Source: Crossaster papposus
Lineage: Eukaryota; Echinodermata; Asteroidea; Velatida; Solasteridae
Assembly (NCBI GenBank): GCA_037893245.1
Contig: JBAIAA010000603.1
Span: 1,984,001 to 2,048,000 of the forward strand
Reading direction: 5' to 3'
Length of the DNA stretch: 64,000 nucleotides
The stretch's first letter is position 1, and the number at the start of each line of letters is the position of its first letter. Made by a program: the position numbers and the translations under genes. Shown here piece after piece: positions 10,953 to 21,704 of this stretch. Below the pieces are notes generated by a model that had not been told where the DNA came from, did not search any database, and saw nothing but the letters and a program-made list of their open reading frames with translations.

Positions 10953-12718
10953 CTAAAAGACTTGTGCTGGTATCGGATCAGACATACATGATTTTACTTT
11001 AGAAGATTTTATGATCTTCAAGACGTCCTCTTGACTGACAGGTTTAAAGTTCTCGATCCGACAGTCCATCTGGATATTATTCTCCACACGAGTATTTCGG
11101 GATGTCATTTCCAAGGTAGCTCGAAGGTTGCCTATTTTGCTGGTGAAATAACTCAGAAACTCATGTGCTATATCAGTTTCAGGAGGGTATGCTGGTAAGG
11201 TTTGAGCAGGCCTTTCAGTAGTAAGACTCTTCACGACATGAAAGAGCTGTCTGGGGTCAGAGGTCCTGATCAGCTCTCGGTGATGTTCTCGTTTTGTCCT
11301 CTTTAAAAGGTAGTTATATTCCGTTACTGCCTTTTTCATGTTCTCATTATCCTGCGTTGATCTGGGATTGGACTTTCTCCACCTCCTCTCCAGCCGACGA
11401 ACATTCCGTTTAGATGTTCGAAGAGCGTTGTCGTACCATGGTGCGTGGGGTCTTAATTGCACCTCCTTTTCACGAGCAGGGGCATGATGGTCGAGAGTGG
11501 TAGAAAGACTGTCATTATAAAGGTCCACTTTCGCGTTGACATCAAGTTTATCCAGGTCTGTGGCTTCTGCGAATTTGTCTACGATGCTACTCCTGAAAGA
11601 CATGTAGTCAATACTGTGCAGAGAGCGAGTGGTGACCTTCTTTTCGGCACAGAGTTTGGGAAACATAACATTAAAGATAACCGCTGCATGGTCTGATGGT
11701 GCCGAGTTAAGGACTGTGATATCCCTAACAGCTTCATCATTGTCTTTGACAATCACGAGGTCAAGGGTGTGACCGTGTGTATGCGTAGCCTCGTGGACAA
11801 GCTGTCTTAAGCCTGCTGCCTCAAGAATGTCACTAAAAGTCCGTGCCTCTGGGTTGGAAAATCGTCCACGTGGAAGTTGAAATCTCCACAGATGATAAGG
11901 CGACCTGCACAAAGATTGATGGATTCCAGGAGCGTTGAAAACTCTCGGAAGAACATTGCTGATGAATTACTTCTCTGTGCAGATGGTGGTCTGTAGATAG
12001 TAACTAGTGTCAAGGTTTCTATATCATTGGAGCTAATCGAAAGCTGTAAGCATTCAAAAGTCTCGAAGGACAGAGGATGTGATTTACAGGAGAACTGGCT
12101 GGATCGAACCAATACACAGATGCCTCCACCTCGCCGTCCTTTACGAGGAAGTTTTAAAGGTTTAAAGTCTCGCAGGATGTCTTTTATTTCGGCAAAGCAG
12201 GGTCCGTCACGGCCGTCGCCAGACAGCCATGCCTCAGTGATGGCAAGCATGTCCAACTTCTCAGAAAGAACAATGTCACACACTTCAGCTGCCTTGTTCT
12301 TCATGGAATGAGCGTTCCACACTCCGATTCTCGTGGATGAAGCTATGGCATTTCTTAATACCGGTTCTAGTTTGACTGTGATGAGCGAGCGTGGACGTTG
12401 AGGCCCTGGAAGGTCCTTATGAATGTTAGGACTTCTGTCGGGCATAAGAACTGGAATTGGCCGCTGTCGCTTAATGAATGATCTCCGGCCACGCCTGGTG
12501 GGTCGATCTGAGCATATTCCGCCTTCTTTCAAAATCTGGTAGACATTAGAGGATATCCTAAACTTCTCAACTCCACTGCCAATGTCCTTAAGACTTTGTG
12601 TGCTATAGACACGACGATGGCTACAGTTGAAGTTGAAGTCAAGTACTGCCATAGTGAGAAGTAGGGCAACTACTGCGCATGTATACAGTATATTGTGCTC
12701 CATACTACAATCAGTCAC
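10953..12718 (-). pseudogene. LINE endonuclease and linker part
   Basis: The upstream frame (12718-11807) holds APE endonuclease motifs: RIGVWNAHSMKNKAAEV, LDMLAITEAWL, VTIYRPPS and LIICGDFNFHVDD. It overlaps another frame (11912-10953) that carries SDHAAVIF and the linker to the RT. The overlap marks a frameshift near 11860-11900. APE endonucleases nick target DNA for target-primed reverse transcription. Confidence 0.85.
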
Positions 12719-12720
12719 TA

Positions 12721-13473
12721 TGTCCAGAGAGATCGGTCAATAAAAGGAGATTTAGTCACCCCATTCCATTGAGAAAACAGCTTGACCGCACATTAACAAT
12801 AGGGTTCCTCAGTACACAAAAGAACTCAGTCCAAGTGTAGAGATAGGCTCCAGTGAAAATGGCTGCCGTGCAGTTTCTAAATGTAGAGCAAAAAAGATGT
12901 CACCTCAAATAACCAAGAAACTGCAACATCAACTCCTTAGAAATTTGTCCAGATAAGTGCTGACAACCAATAAAATGGATTGGTTGTAATTTAGAATAGT
13001 TGACTTTACGTAAAACAGTCAAAAACCAACAATGTATACAGAGCAGAATTGAGAGTGCAACCTGTGGCGCAACGATTTTGTGCGAATGGGGATTTATATT
13101 GTTACGTCACTGATTTTAAGCAACATTTCCCCCTGTGGTTAAGCATGCTTTTTCTGTGCTTACTGTTAACAGTTTCTGTGAAATGACGGAAGCTGTGTTA
13201 AGCACAAATTCGTCTGTTAAGCAGAGCCATAAAATTGGACCCAGGTAGTGCATTTTGTCATTCTTTCCACCATAAGTGCAGGAGGTTGTCACATTTCTTT
13301 AATGGGAAAGCCCCTTGCACGATCTCGTGCCAATAAGAAGAAAAAAGTTTGGATGTTGAACAAGACAAACTCAAAATTTAGTCATTACCTGCATGCGACG
13401 TGGAAATAAATGGAATGCAGGTTTCACAGTTTTATTTAACCGTAAATAATTATCGCAACATTTTCAGTATAAC
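12721..13473. other. Non-coding, possible LINE 5' region
   Basis: No open frame with support. The stretch may include the LINE 5' UTR. Near 13140-13235 short inverted ttaagca/tgcttaa-type motifs suggest a small repeat. Nothing else was recognised up to the LTR element. Confidence 0.3.
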
Positions 13474-13477
13474 ATAG

Positions 13478-13762
13478 TGTAGCGCCGGCGCCGGGTTTGG
13501 GGCAGAGGGCGCTGGAACGATTCCACGGTGGAATCGCTCTGGTGGTTTCCGCGGGTGCGCGCGGGGGCCCGTGTTGGGTTGCGCGCGCGCCAAACCAGTT
13601 AGATCGAGTTCTTAGAGACCGCGTGTAAAGCGGAGTTTAGTACGACAGTTGTCGGTAGGGTTTTGGAGCAATAAACCAGGCTAAAGGCAGCCATTTTCAC
13701 AGAAGGAGTGTTTCCGTGTGTCGGTTAATGCGTCAGGATACCCAGGGAGAAATATCGTTACA
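13478..13762 (+). repeat. 5' LTR of the Gag-only element
   Basis: 285 bp, TG...CA ends, very GC-rich in the first half. An aataaa at about 13670 may serve as the polyadenylation signal in the repeated region. It differs from the 3' LTR at about 13514 (G against A) and near the end (aaatatcg against aaatctcg). Confidence 0.92.
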
Positions 13763-13814
13763 TTGGTGGCAGCGGTGAGCATAGACTGACGAAGGAAAAC
13801 AGGTGAAGTTTGGC

Positions 13815-16800
13815 ATGTTTTTGAGGAAAACGAGTGGCCTGGGGGCCGACTCGCCATGCGGCGAGGAGGCCGGCCAAGGGATGGGCCCGGGAAGCGGGGC
13901 TCAGACTACGGAGGGGTCCGGCGGACAAGGGATCACGCCGGGGGACCTGGAGGCTTTCTTTAGGGATGTGCCGGAAAGTTCTGGGGGGGCCATGGGGTCC
14001 TGGGAGTCGGGTTGTTTTGTGGGAGAGGAATTGGGGGATGAGAGCGGGGATTTTGGGGACATGGACAAAGGGCCGGGAGGTGGCAAGGCGTCCACTCCGA
14101 TTTGGAGTGAGGGCGCCCTCACCCATGAACGGTCCGGAGTCCCAGTCGAGTTTGGGAAGGGCCCGGCCCGCGCAGCGGAGGGCGGCGCGGCAGACGGTGT
14201 GTTCCCCACGGGACGTTCCCGAGCCGCGTCCGCCGATGCGGCGGGGGCGGGGCCACGTCAAAACTGTTCCCAAGGGTCTGAAAATAAGAGTACCGAGTCC
14301 CGGGGGGGCCCGGCCCGTGCCGTAGATGGCGGCGCGACCGATGGGTTGCGTCATACGGAGCGACCCCAGGTTGTTGCCGGCGGTGCGGCGGGGGCGGGGC
14401 CCCGTTGGGGCAGTTTCGGGGCCTGCCAGGCCACCCCAGAGTGTTTCCGGTCCAAGGGGGGCCCGCCCAGGAGTGAAGGGGGCGGGGCGGCCGGGGGGTC
14501 GTTCCAATCGGAACGCCCGCGGGCCAGATCCGCCGGAAGCAGTGGGAGGGAACACTCGAGACTGCTACTCACGAGGGGGCGGGGAGCGGAACCAGTGGAG
14601 CTGCTCCTCACAGGGAGCAACGGGACGAGGCTGCTACGCACACGAGGCAACGGGTCGGAACAGCCGGAGCTACTGCTTGTGGGGACCAACGGGACGGAGC
14701 TGCTCCGCGCACAGGGGAATGGAGCGGAGTCGTCGGAATTGCCCCGCGCGCAAGCGCATGGAGCGGAACCGATGGAGCTGCTCTGCACACGACTCAGCGG
14801 GGCGGAGTTGCTGCAGCTGCTCCTCACACGGCTGGACGGGGCGGAGCTGTTGGAACTGCTCCGCGCGCATCCAAATGGAGCGGAGCCGACGGGGCTGCTC
14901 CGCGCACGACTCAACGGTGCGGAGCAACCGAGTTCGCTCCTCACACCTCCCTACGGAGCGGAGCAACCAGGATTGCTCCTCACGCAAACCAATGGAGCGG
15001 AGCCGTCGGCACCGCTCCGCATGGGAGTCAATGGAGCCGAGCTGCTCCGCACACAAACCAATGGAGCGGAGCCGTCAACGCTGCTCCGCATGGGAGTAAA
15101 TGGAGCGGAGTTGCTCCGCGCACAATCCAATGGAGCGGAGCCGTCAACACAGCTCCGCACACAAGTAAATGGAGCGGAGCTGCTCCGCGCACAGGCCAAT
15201 GGAGCGGAGCTGCTCCGCGCACAATCCAATGGAGCGGAGCCGCCAACACTGCTCCGCACACAGGAACCAATGGAAACGAATGGCCGGAGACCGTTGATGC
15301 TCCCGGATAGGTTTGACGAGGTCTCGTCTTGGTCGGACTACTTGATCCATTTTGAGAGCGTCGCGGCGGTCAACCATTGGAGTGAGTCCGAGAAGGCGAT
15401 GTATCTGGCGGCTCACCTGAAGAGCACAGCTCTGGAAGCACTGGCAGATATGGCGCCAGAGGCACGGGGGGAATACTCCTTCATCTTGGAGAACATGGAG
15501 CACCGGTTCGGCGTGACGGCACAGGTCCTACTACATCGGGCCAAATTGTCCATGCGGACGAGGGGCCGCGACGAGTCGCTCAGCAGCTTGGGACAATCCA
15601 TTCGGCGGCTGGTGTTGAGAAGCTACCCAAGGTTCCCTGCGCAGGCCCGGGAGGACTTGGGCGTAGAGGCGTTCCGGAGGGCCTTGGGGGAGGAACAGCT
15701 GCAGCGTCACCTGTTCTCCCGGAAGGCGGCAACCCTGACCGAAGCCATCACGCTCGCAACAGAGATGGAGGCGTTCATGAAGTCACAGAAGTATAGCCGG
15801 AAAAGGAAGGCCGGAGCCAGAGACGTGATGTCGGTAGGAAAGCTTCCTCCAGTTTCTGCTGAAGAGCCTGAGTCGGTTCCCCAGGTAGAGTACAAACCTA
15901 ACGCGCCGGCTCAGGTGGAGTGCTACAGGTGCCACGAGTTTGGCCACTTCAGGAGAGACTGCCCCCGCCGGAGGGGAAGAGCCAGCCCCCCGCCGCCCCA
16001 GCCTGGGGCCGAAGGAGTGCTGAGACCGCCTGTTCCCGGACCGACGGGTCAAGCCAGGCCAGCCCCGCAAGGGGACATGGGTGACCAGACGGACGAGGAG
16101 GAACTACCACCGGCATTGACAGAGGCGGAGGCGTCGCCACCAATTGCGAAGGCGGATGCCGCCCCTGAAGGGCAGGTTGGGACGGGTGCAAAACCGGGTC
16201 CGGGGCTAGGCGAGCACGAGGCGGGGTGCGATCGGCCACCTTCTCCACCGACGGAACCAGACGCCGGGAGGTATACTCGTGCCGGCCGGAAGGTAGTCCG
16301 GCCTAGCCGATATTGTATTGCGTTAACCAAACTTCCTTCCCCCCGCAGGAGGGCTCCCGTGATGTGCCCCCACTGTGGGAAGGCTTTCACCCGCAGCAGC
16401 AACCGCCGCAGACACATCCGCACTGCGTGCGAGAAGCTCCACGCGGAACGCCCGTACGCGTGCGAACGGGGCTGCGGAGTGCGGTTCTACCGAGACGATA
16501 TCCGGGGACGTCACCATCGGTACTGCCGGGAGGGGCTGGTGGCCGGGGTGATGGCGGAGATGGACGCCCTAGAGATTCATCCCAGCGACGACGAGATAGA
16601 GCTCATCAATCCCGCCGGCCAAGGACCTTCTCCGCCTCGCCTCTCCCGACAGGAGAGCCCCGACCTTTCCCACGGCAGGCGGGATCACCCAGCCGCTGCC
16701 AGTCCCGCGTCACCGCCCCCGGCCAAGAGACGACGGGGCCCAGTTCCAGCGGGAGAGCCGGGGAACCACCTCCACTCGGAGCGGCCCTCCCGGCCTCCTC

Positions 16801-17111
16801 GCACGAAACAGGACGAGTCGGCCAGCCAGCCAAGCCAGGACCAGGAGAGGCTACCTCGGCGCCCCCGGGCCGTTGGTCAGGACAACGGGGACACGGACAC
16901 CGCTCTCGCCACCCAGAAGGAAGCAGCACCGCCAGACTCTCCCCGCCAGCTCGGGCAGAAGGAGGGACGCAGACGGAGCTCCAATGGCGTGGGCAGCCCT
17001 GATTCTTGCCGGCCGGGTGTCGGGTGGAGCTACCGGACGGGACCTGGATGCGTTTGGACAGGGACGGTGTCATCCGGCGGCCACCTCCCTCCTCCTAGAC
17101 GGGAACTTTAA
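13815..17111 (+). CDS. Gag-like polyprotein with CCHC knuckle and C2H2 zinc fingers
   Basis: Uninterrupted frame of about 1,098 residues. ATG 13815 was chosen because the frame's only earlier start is GTG at 13803. Residues 1-250 are Gly/Pro/Ala-rich. Residues about 252-485 are a repeat region of NGAELLRAQ and NGAEPSTLLR-type units. Residues about 494-655 look like a retrotransposon Gag core (DRFDEVSSWSDYLIHFESVA onward). Residues about 703-716 are a CCHC zinc knuckle, CYRCHEFGHFRRDCP. About residues 851-905 carry CPHCGKAFTRSSNRRRHIR and a second CxxxC..HxxxC-like finger, followed by a Pro/Ser-rich tail. Gag forms the particle that packages the RNA. C2H2 fingers after the knuckle are unusual for Gag and could bind nucleic acid or, less likely, be captured host sequence. 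Confidence 0.85.
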   Translation: MFLRKTSGLGADSPCGEEAGQGMGPGSGAQTTEGSGGQGITPGDLEAFFRDVPESSGGAMGSWESGCFVGEELGDESGDFGDMDKGPGGGKASTPIWSEGALTHERSGVPVEFGKGPARAAEGGAADGVFPTGRSRAASADAAGAGPRQNCSQGSENKSTESRGGPARAVDGGATDGLRHTERPQVVAGGAAGAGPRWGSFGACQATPECFRSKGGPPRSEGGGAAGGSFQSERPRARSAGSSGREHSRLLLTRGRGAEPVELLLTGSNGTRLLRTRGNGSEQPELLLVGTNGTELLRAQGNGAESSELPRAQAHGAEPMELLCTRLSGAELLQLLLTRLDGAELLELLRAHPNGAEPTGLLRARLNGAEQPSSLLTPPYGAEQPGLLLTQTNGAEPSAPLRMGVNGAELLRTQTNGAEPSTLLRMGVNGAELLRAQSNGAEPSTQLRTQVNGAELLRAQANGAELLRAQSNGAEPPTLLRTQEPMETNGRRPLMLPDRFDEVSSWSDYLIHFESVAAVNHWSESEKAMYLAAHLKSTALEALADMAPEARGEYSFILENMEHRFGVTAQVLLHRAKLSMRTRGRDESLSSLGQSIRRLVLRSYPRFPAQAREDLGVEAFRRALGEEQLQRHLFSRKAATLTEAITLATEMEAFMKSQKYSRKRKAGARDVMSVGKLPPVSAEEPESVPQVEYKPNAPAQVECYRCHEFGHFRRDCPRRRGRASPPPPQPGAEGVLRPPVPGPTGQARPAPQGDMGDQTDEEELPPALTEAEASPPIAKADAAPEGQVGTGAKPGPGLGEHEAGCDRPPSPPTEPDAGRYTRAGRKVVRPSRYCIALTKLPSPRRRAPVMCPHCGKAFTRSSNRRRHIRTACEKLHAERPYACERGCGVRFYRDDIRGRHHRYCREGLVAGVMAEMDALEIHPSDDEIELINPAGQGPSPPRLSRQESPDLSHGRRDHPAAASPASPPPAKRRRGPVPAGEPGNHLHSERPSRPPRTKQDESASQPSQDQERLPRRPRAVGQDNGDTDTALATQKEAAPPDSPRQLGQKEGRRRSSNGVGSPDSCRPGVGWSYRTGPGCVWTGTVSSGGHLPPPRREL
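14570..15270. repeat. Tandem repeats with hairpin-forming units inside the Gag gene
   Basis: Units of 27-60 bp built on aatggagcggagctgctcc recur, each containing a near-palindrome gcggagc/gctccgc. The array becomes more regular toward its 3' end (14990-15265). It codes for the NGAE-LLR repeats of the Gag-like protein, and because of the palindromes it leaves open frames on the opposite strand too. Confidence 0.8.
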
Positions 17112-17240
17112 CTGTTGTTTTTCTTGCTGTTCTTTTCTTTGTGTTGTAAGGCTTGGCGTGTGCGTTCCCGGCGCGGGCCCTACGGGCGGGGCGCAGAGCC
17201 GTTGTTGTTTGAGGGCAAACAAAGTCTTAGTGGGGGGCTG

Positions 17241-17525
17241 TGTAGCGCCGGCGCCGGGTTTGGGGCAGAGGGCGCTAGAACGATTCCACGGTGGAATCGC
17301 TCTGGTGGTTTCCGCGGGTGCGCGCGGGGGCCCGTGTTGGGTTGCGCGCGCGCCAAACCAGTTAGATCGAGTTCTTAGAGACCGCGTGTAAAGCGGAGTT
17401 TAGTACGACAGTTGTCGGTAGGGTTTTGGAGCAATAAACCAGGCTAAAGGCAGCCATTTTCACAGAAGGAGTGTTTCCGTGTGTCGGTTAATGCGTCAGG
17501 ATACCCAGGGAGAAATCTCGTTACA
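17241..17525 (+). repeat. 3' LTR of the Gag-only element
   Basis: 285 bp, nearly identical to the 5' LTR and followed by the target duplication atag at 17526-17529. Confidence 0.92.
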
Positions 17526-17664
17526 ATAGAAAAGATCTTTTGTTGGTTTGCTGGCAGTTCGAGTCCTTTAATTTATGATCCAGCAGTAAAATTAACCTAC
17601 AGTTCAATATTGGCTTTTGCCCTTCTCCAACGTACGTACAACAGGTTTTAATACTATCCTTTAT

Positions 17665-17745
17665 AGGTCTTTGACGTGGTCTAATGGTTACGGTGTTAGA
17701 CTCGTGGGCGACGGTTCCTGATGGGAACATGGTGCCTGTATTCTT
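17665..17745 (+). repeat. Possible tRNA-derived SINE head fragment
   Basis: The stretch gtggtctaatggttac resembles a pol III A box and gacggttcctgatggg a weak B box, with the spacing of a tRNA-like promoter. It is too diverged for a functional tRNA and is probably a SINE remnant in the GPCR intron. Confidence 0.35.
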
Positions 17746-17803
17746 GGTTTAGACACTTTATTGCAATTTCCTATCTCCACCCAGGAGTATTAATGGGTAC
17801 CTA

Positions 17804-19225
17804 TACTGAAACGCAAAAGAAACTTGTAGTAATGTGTGAACTTAATTGTGGACAATTAGTGTCCTCACTGTCATACCAAATGGTGTCTGAAGGTCACTTG
17901 AACCTTAAATGGTCACTTCATGGCACAGCTGTTGAACAGCTGTTTTGACTGTCAGTGATTAGCCAAGGGGGTATGGGATGATTTTCATGAGCTGCACGGA
18001 ATGTCTTGATGTTGGCTTTAAAAAGGCCAGTGCAAAATAGGCATTTCAAGCAACATGCCACGATTGGGATCAACGGCAGCGTGCCCTGGGCATGCTGCAA
18101 GGAGGACTGGGCTACTGTGAGGTGGCACGTCGTCTTGGCTGTTCACACCAGACAATATCGGCCCTGGTGGACAGAGAAACCCTCCACAACTCTGCAGATG
18201 ACAGACCTCAACCAGGAAAGCCAAGAGTCACCACTGTAAGTCACCTGCGAGATCGATTCCGTCTAGCATCCTGCACTGCAGCAGAAATTCCGGGGCGTGC
18301 AAACCCACGAATCTACAACGAAGACTACTGCATGACTATGGTCTGATTGCCAGAAGACCATACAGAGGCGCCGTGTTGACGGCTGTCCATCGCCGCAACC
18401 GACAGAGATGGTGCCAGCAGCATCAGCGGTGGACCTTGGCGAACTAGAATTAGGTCGCTTTCAGCGATGAGTCAAGGTTCTGTGTGGATCATCCTGATGG
18501 GTGTGAGCGTGTCTGGAGAACAACTAGCGAGCAATATGCCGATTGTTGCATGTGGCAAACCAACAGGTGGGGTGGACCAAGTGTGATGGTGTGGGCCGCC
18601 ATATCAGGCCGGTACAGGACGCCACTGGTGGTTGTGGATGGGAATCGTAACGCCCAGCAGTATGTGGATAACATCCTGCGACCTCATCTGCTGCCATTCT
18701 TGCTACACCACCCAGAACTGAGAACCGTTCAGCATGACAACGCTCGTCCCCATGCTGCTCGCTTTACCACTGCATTTCTCCAAGAGGAAAACATCAACAC
18801 CATGCAGTGGCATTCACTCTCCTCTGACCTGCATCCCATAGACTACCTGTGGGATGAGCTTGGGAGACGCGTAGTTGGCAGGGCTGGGACACGGGCAGAG
18901 CTGCTTCAGACATTAAGAACTGAGTGGGGCAGAATCCAGCAGCAATCCATTAAAAGACTGGTAGGCAGTATGCGCCGACGATGCACTGCCTGTATCCAAA
19001 TCAATGGTGGCCACACACGCTATAGAAAGGGGACTGACATTGCACCCTCTTCTGTTTTTTGACTGTAGAAAAAACTGATGAGATGGTGCATCTTGGTCAA
19101 AAACTTGACATGTCATCAATAAAATGGCAATGTTTCAATTAGCAATTGTTGTTGGTTTTTTATTTTTAACTGTTACAATTTAATTACATTTTTGTAAAGT
19201 GGTAAGTTTTTTTTGCGTTTCAGTA
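17804..19225 (+). mobile_element. Tc1-like DNA transposon, inactivated
   Basis: A 1,422-bp element with inverted ends tactgaaacgcaaaagaaactt (shortened here) and the complement near 19205-19225, flanked by the TA target duplication (17802-17803 and 19226-19227). It contains a broken transposase gene in the same orientation as the GPCR. Confidence 0.88.
18055..19062 (+). pseudogene. Tc1-like transposase, frame-broken
   Basis: The N-terminal frame has the paired-like helix-turn-helix GYCEVARRLGCSHQTISAL. The C-terminal frame (18484-19062) has WGGPSVMVWAAISG, QHDNARPHAA with a catalytic Asp, and DLHPIDYLWDELGRR with the Glu of the DDE triad. Stops and frame changes between about 18346 and 18484 interrupt the gene, including the region of the first catalytic Asp. 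Transposases of this family cut and paste at TA. Confidence 0.87.
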
Positions 19226-19510
19226 TATAAAAGGTAGATACCAAATTGCGCTATTCTCAAGCTGCTGCCGAAATGGATTTGTTCCTGATGAACAGGGATA
19301 ATAATTGTATGCAAAACACAAATCGATCTCTGGCTGTGCTTAGTTGTCAGATATAGGGTCGTATGGCGGCTGTCTACATGCAATCTAGTTGACCACGCTG
19401 TAGCCGTGTCCTTTGCAATTCAGCTTCTTAGTTGCCAGTGCGAATTATTAGCCCTCCCCCAATATTTTATTATTATTATTTTCTGGATACATTTGGTTTA
19501 TTTTATACAG

Positions 19511-21569
19511 GTGCCATTAGCGTGACACTGTATGGACTTGAAGTGAGAATCACGTCAGATGCCTCTTGTTGCGGACGATGCAACGTGGTGTCGCCACACA
19601 TCCAGAATTATGCCACCTGCCACTGCGATGAGTATTGCTTGGTTTACCAAGATTGCTGCCTGGACTACGAGTTGCTATGCACTGACCTGGAAGCCAGACT
19701 TAGCAGAGACTGGGCCAATGGACAGCTCCTGGAGATGCTCAAGAATTGTTCCAAAGACTCGGCAAAGACCCCATCGATAATGGAGAGCACATCATCCAAC
19801 AGCAGCGAGATCGGACGGGACCTTTGCAAGGCCTGGCAATCCGAGCTTGCACAGAGCTTCATCGACGAGTACAAGTGCCAGCTGGAGGCGCTCTGGGAGC
19901 CCGTCATATTGGTGCGCAATTCAAATCGATCTTTGATTCGCGTACCTTGTGATAGCACGTCGTCTTCCGAGGACGTGTTTGTCCAAGACTGCACGAGAGG
20001 TGGTGGGCGCATGGCTAACACTTACGACCTGTGCACAAACACAGACTTATCAAGCGGGTTCGACAATTTGAATGATGTCAAAAAGCTTGTCCCGGTTACT
20101 GGTCCAGATGGCTTGCATTACCGTAATATCTACTGCGCCCGATGTAACGGCTTGCATGATCAAGACCTACAGATCTGGCAAGTACAGCTGGTCTGCCCAT
20201 TGGAGGTAAGACGCGTTGGTCTGACAGACAGTTCCGTGGGTGGATGCCAGTTTGAGTTTGTCATTAATCCGGAGTCGTTCAAAGGCAACTATTCCCAGCC
20301 ACGTCTCGTTCCTTTTGGGGAGATTTGGCATTCCTGTGGTATTTGTCACACTGTCCAGTCCGAGCGTAAATACGAAAGGGCGTGTCTGGCATATAAACTG
20401 AGAACCTGGTACGCCAAAAACTCACACTGCGAGAACAGATGCTCTTGTTCCGTTCCGGGGGCATTTTCCGATGATTTGTCATATAGAACCTTTCTCTCTA
20501 TAGGCGCCCTTTTTTACTTCACCACTAACCGAGACGTGAGTTACTCTCTGGAAGGTGACCCTACGGTTGTAGTCTGCGACCGCGAGAATGAATTATTTGA
20601 TCCCGAGCTCGGAGCATGTCGAAGATTTTACTGCCCTCTTGGCCAGACTATTGTCCCTTACGGTTTGTGCGTCGTTCTGGACACTATGAGTAATCAGTGT
20701 TTGGTATCGGATAATCAACACGTGATATCATTTCAGGTAGATTTTACTACTATGCCCTCAGACGTTAGTTCGGCTAAGCTCCTTATGATCGACATGGCCA
20801 AAACGCTGCTAAATGTAACAATCACAGATTTCGATCTTTTTGATTGCCAGGTACCCGACTATGCGTACTGGTTAAATTGCAAGTTATCTTTTACTGCATT
20901 TTCTCCATTTAGCTTTGAAGAGACTCTGTCAAATTTTGCAATCCAAATACAAACGTCATACTCTTTACGCAAGGTCCTGCATGACAGGCTTATTTCCTTG
21001 AAGAAAATGTCGCTGAGGAATTTCGATCGGCAAGGATTATTGGTCGATAGGTGCGGACGTTTAGGACACGTGCCAGTCAGTTACTCTCTCAGGGATCACC
21101 CCTGAATCAACACACCATAAGTAACGAAGACGCTTGTCTGGCATTTGCCGTCCTGATTCATTATCTCCTCCTGGCTTTTTTCTTTTGGACCAATGTGGTC
21201 TCGCTGCATTTTGCCCGGACGTTCGGTTTCCAGCTAAGGATGCATACCAAGCGGTTTCGTCGAGCTTTCTTGTGGTACTCGGTGTACGGCTGGGGCGCTC
21301 CTGTCATTATATCAGGGACTTGGTTTGTCATCCATCGTCTGCTTTTGACTGGCAGGCCCGGACTGGTGATTTACCGACACTGCCTGCCTTATGGTGTCGG
21401 CGCTTTATTGTTGGTGGCTGCACCAATTTCGATTTTAATAGTTTCGAACACAGTTCTGTTTTTCTTGACAGTGGTCGGTATTAGGCGAACAAGAAAGTCA
21501 ACTAGCTTGGTGATGAAAGAAAGGAGAATGCTGGAGCGGCTGCAAACGGAAGTTACCCTCTGCATTAAG
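19511..21569 (+). CDS. Somatomedin-B GPCR (Methuselah-like), main exon, internally damaged
   Basis: The exon starts after TTTATACAG with GT completing the phase-1 codon of exon 1. It opens with a somatomedin-B cysteine pattern (ASCCGRCN, CHCDEYC, CLVYQDCCLDY), followed by a large Cys-rich ectodomain. The C-terminal part has CLAFAVLIHYLLLAFFFWTN (TM3-like), YSVYGWGAPVIISG (TM4) and LLLVAAPISILIV (TM5), as in Methuselah-type secretin-family receptors. The ectodomain frame runs from 19511 to about 21045-21105, and the membrane frame starts about 21051. TM1 and most of TM2 are not present between them, so there is a deletion plus frame change here, or an assembly error. It ends at ATTAAG|GTAATC in phase 0. 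Confidence 0.75.
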
Positions 21570-21704
21570 GTAATCACCGTATTTTAAAAGTAATAACTTA
21601 TTTTGTGCATCTTTTGTGCATCTTTTGACAAAAGATTTTCCGTAATTTGCACTACATCCGACTTGAGACTAAGTCTCTCTCTTTCTCATTTTTTAAAAAC
21701 TTAG

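Larger units (their letters stand above)
9235..12720 (-). mobile_element. CR1/L2-type LINE, nearly full coding length, inactivated
   Basis: A minus-strand non-LTR retrotransposon with an APE-type endonuclease followed by a reverse transcriptase, in the first intron of the GPCR gene. The 3' end near 9235-9290 carries the tatagcgcatttca..gcgctttacaa motif typical of these LINEs. Two frame changes split the open reading frame, so this copy is dead. No ORF1 protein with certain identity was seen. Confidence 0.85.
13478..17525 (+). mobile_element. Gag-only (non-autonomous) LTR retrotransposon, intact and young
   Basis: Two 285-bp LTRs (13478-13762 and 17241-17525) start TGTAGCGCC and end in TTACA. 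They differ at only two positions that I can see. The 4-bp target duplication atag flanks both sides. A primer-binding-site-like ttggtggcagcggtgag follows the 5' LTR, and a purine-rich tggggggctg precedes the 3' LTR. The interior holds a single uninterrupted frame for a Gag-like protein. Protease, reverse transcriptase, RNase H and integrase are absent, so the element must use enzymes supplied by another element. Confidence 0.9.

Noticed and set aside
14351..15270. Several minus-strand open frames rich in Ser/Ala/Arg
   Set aside because: They are opposite-strand shadows of the hairpin repeats in the Gag-like gene.
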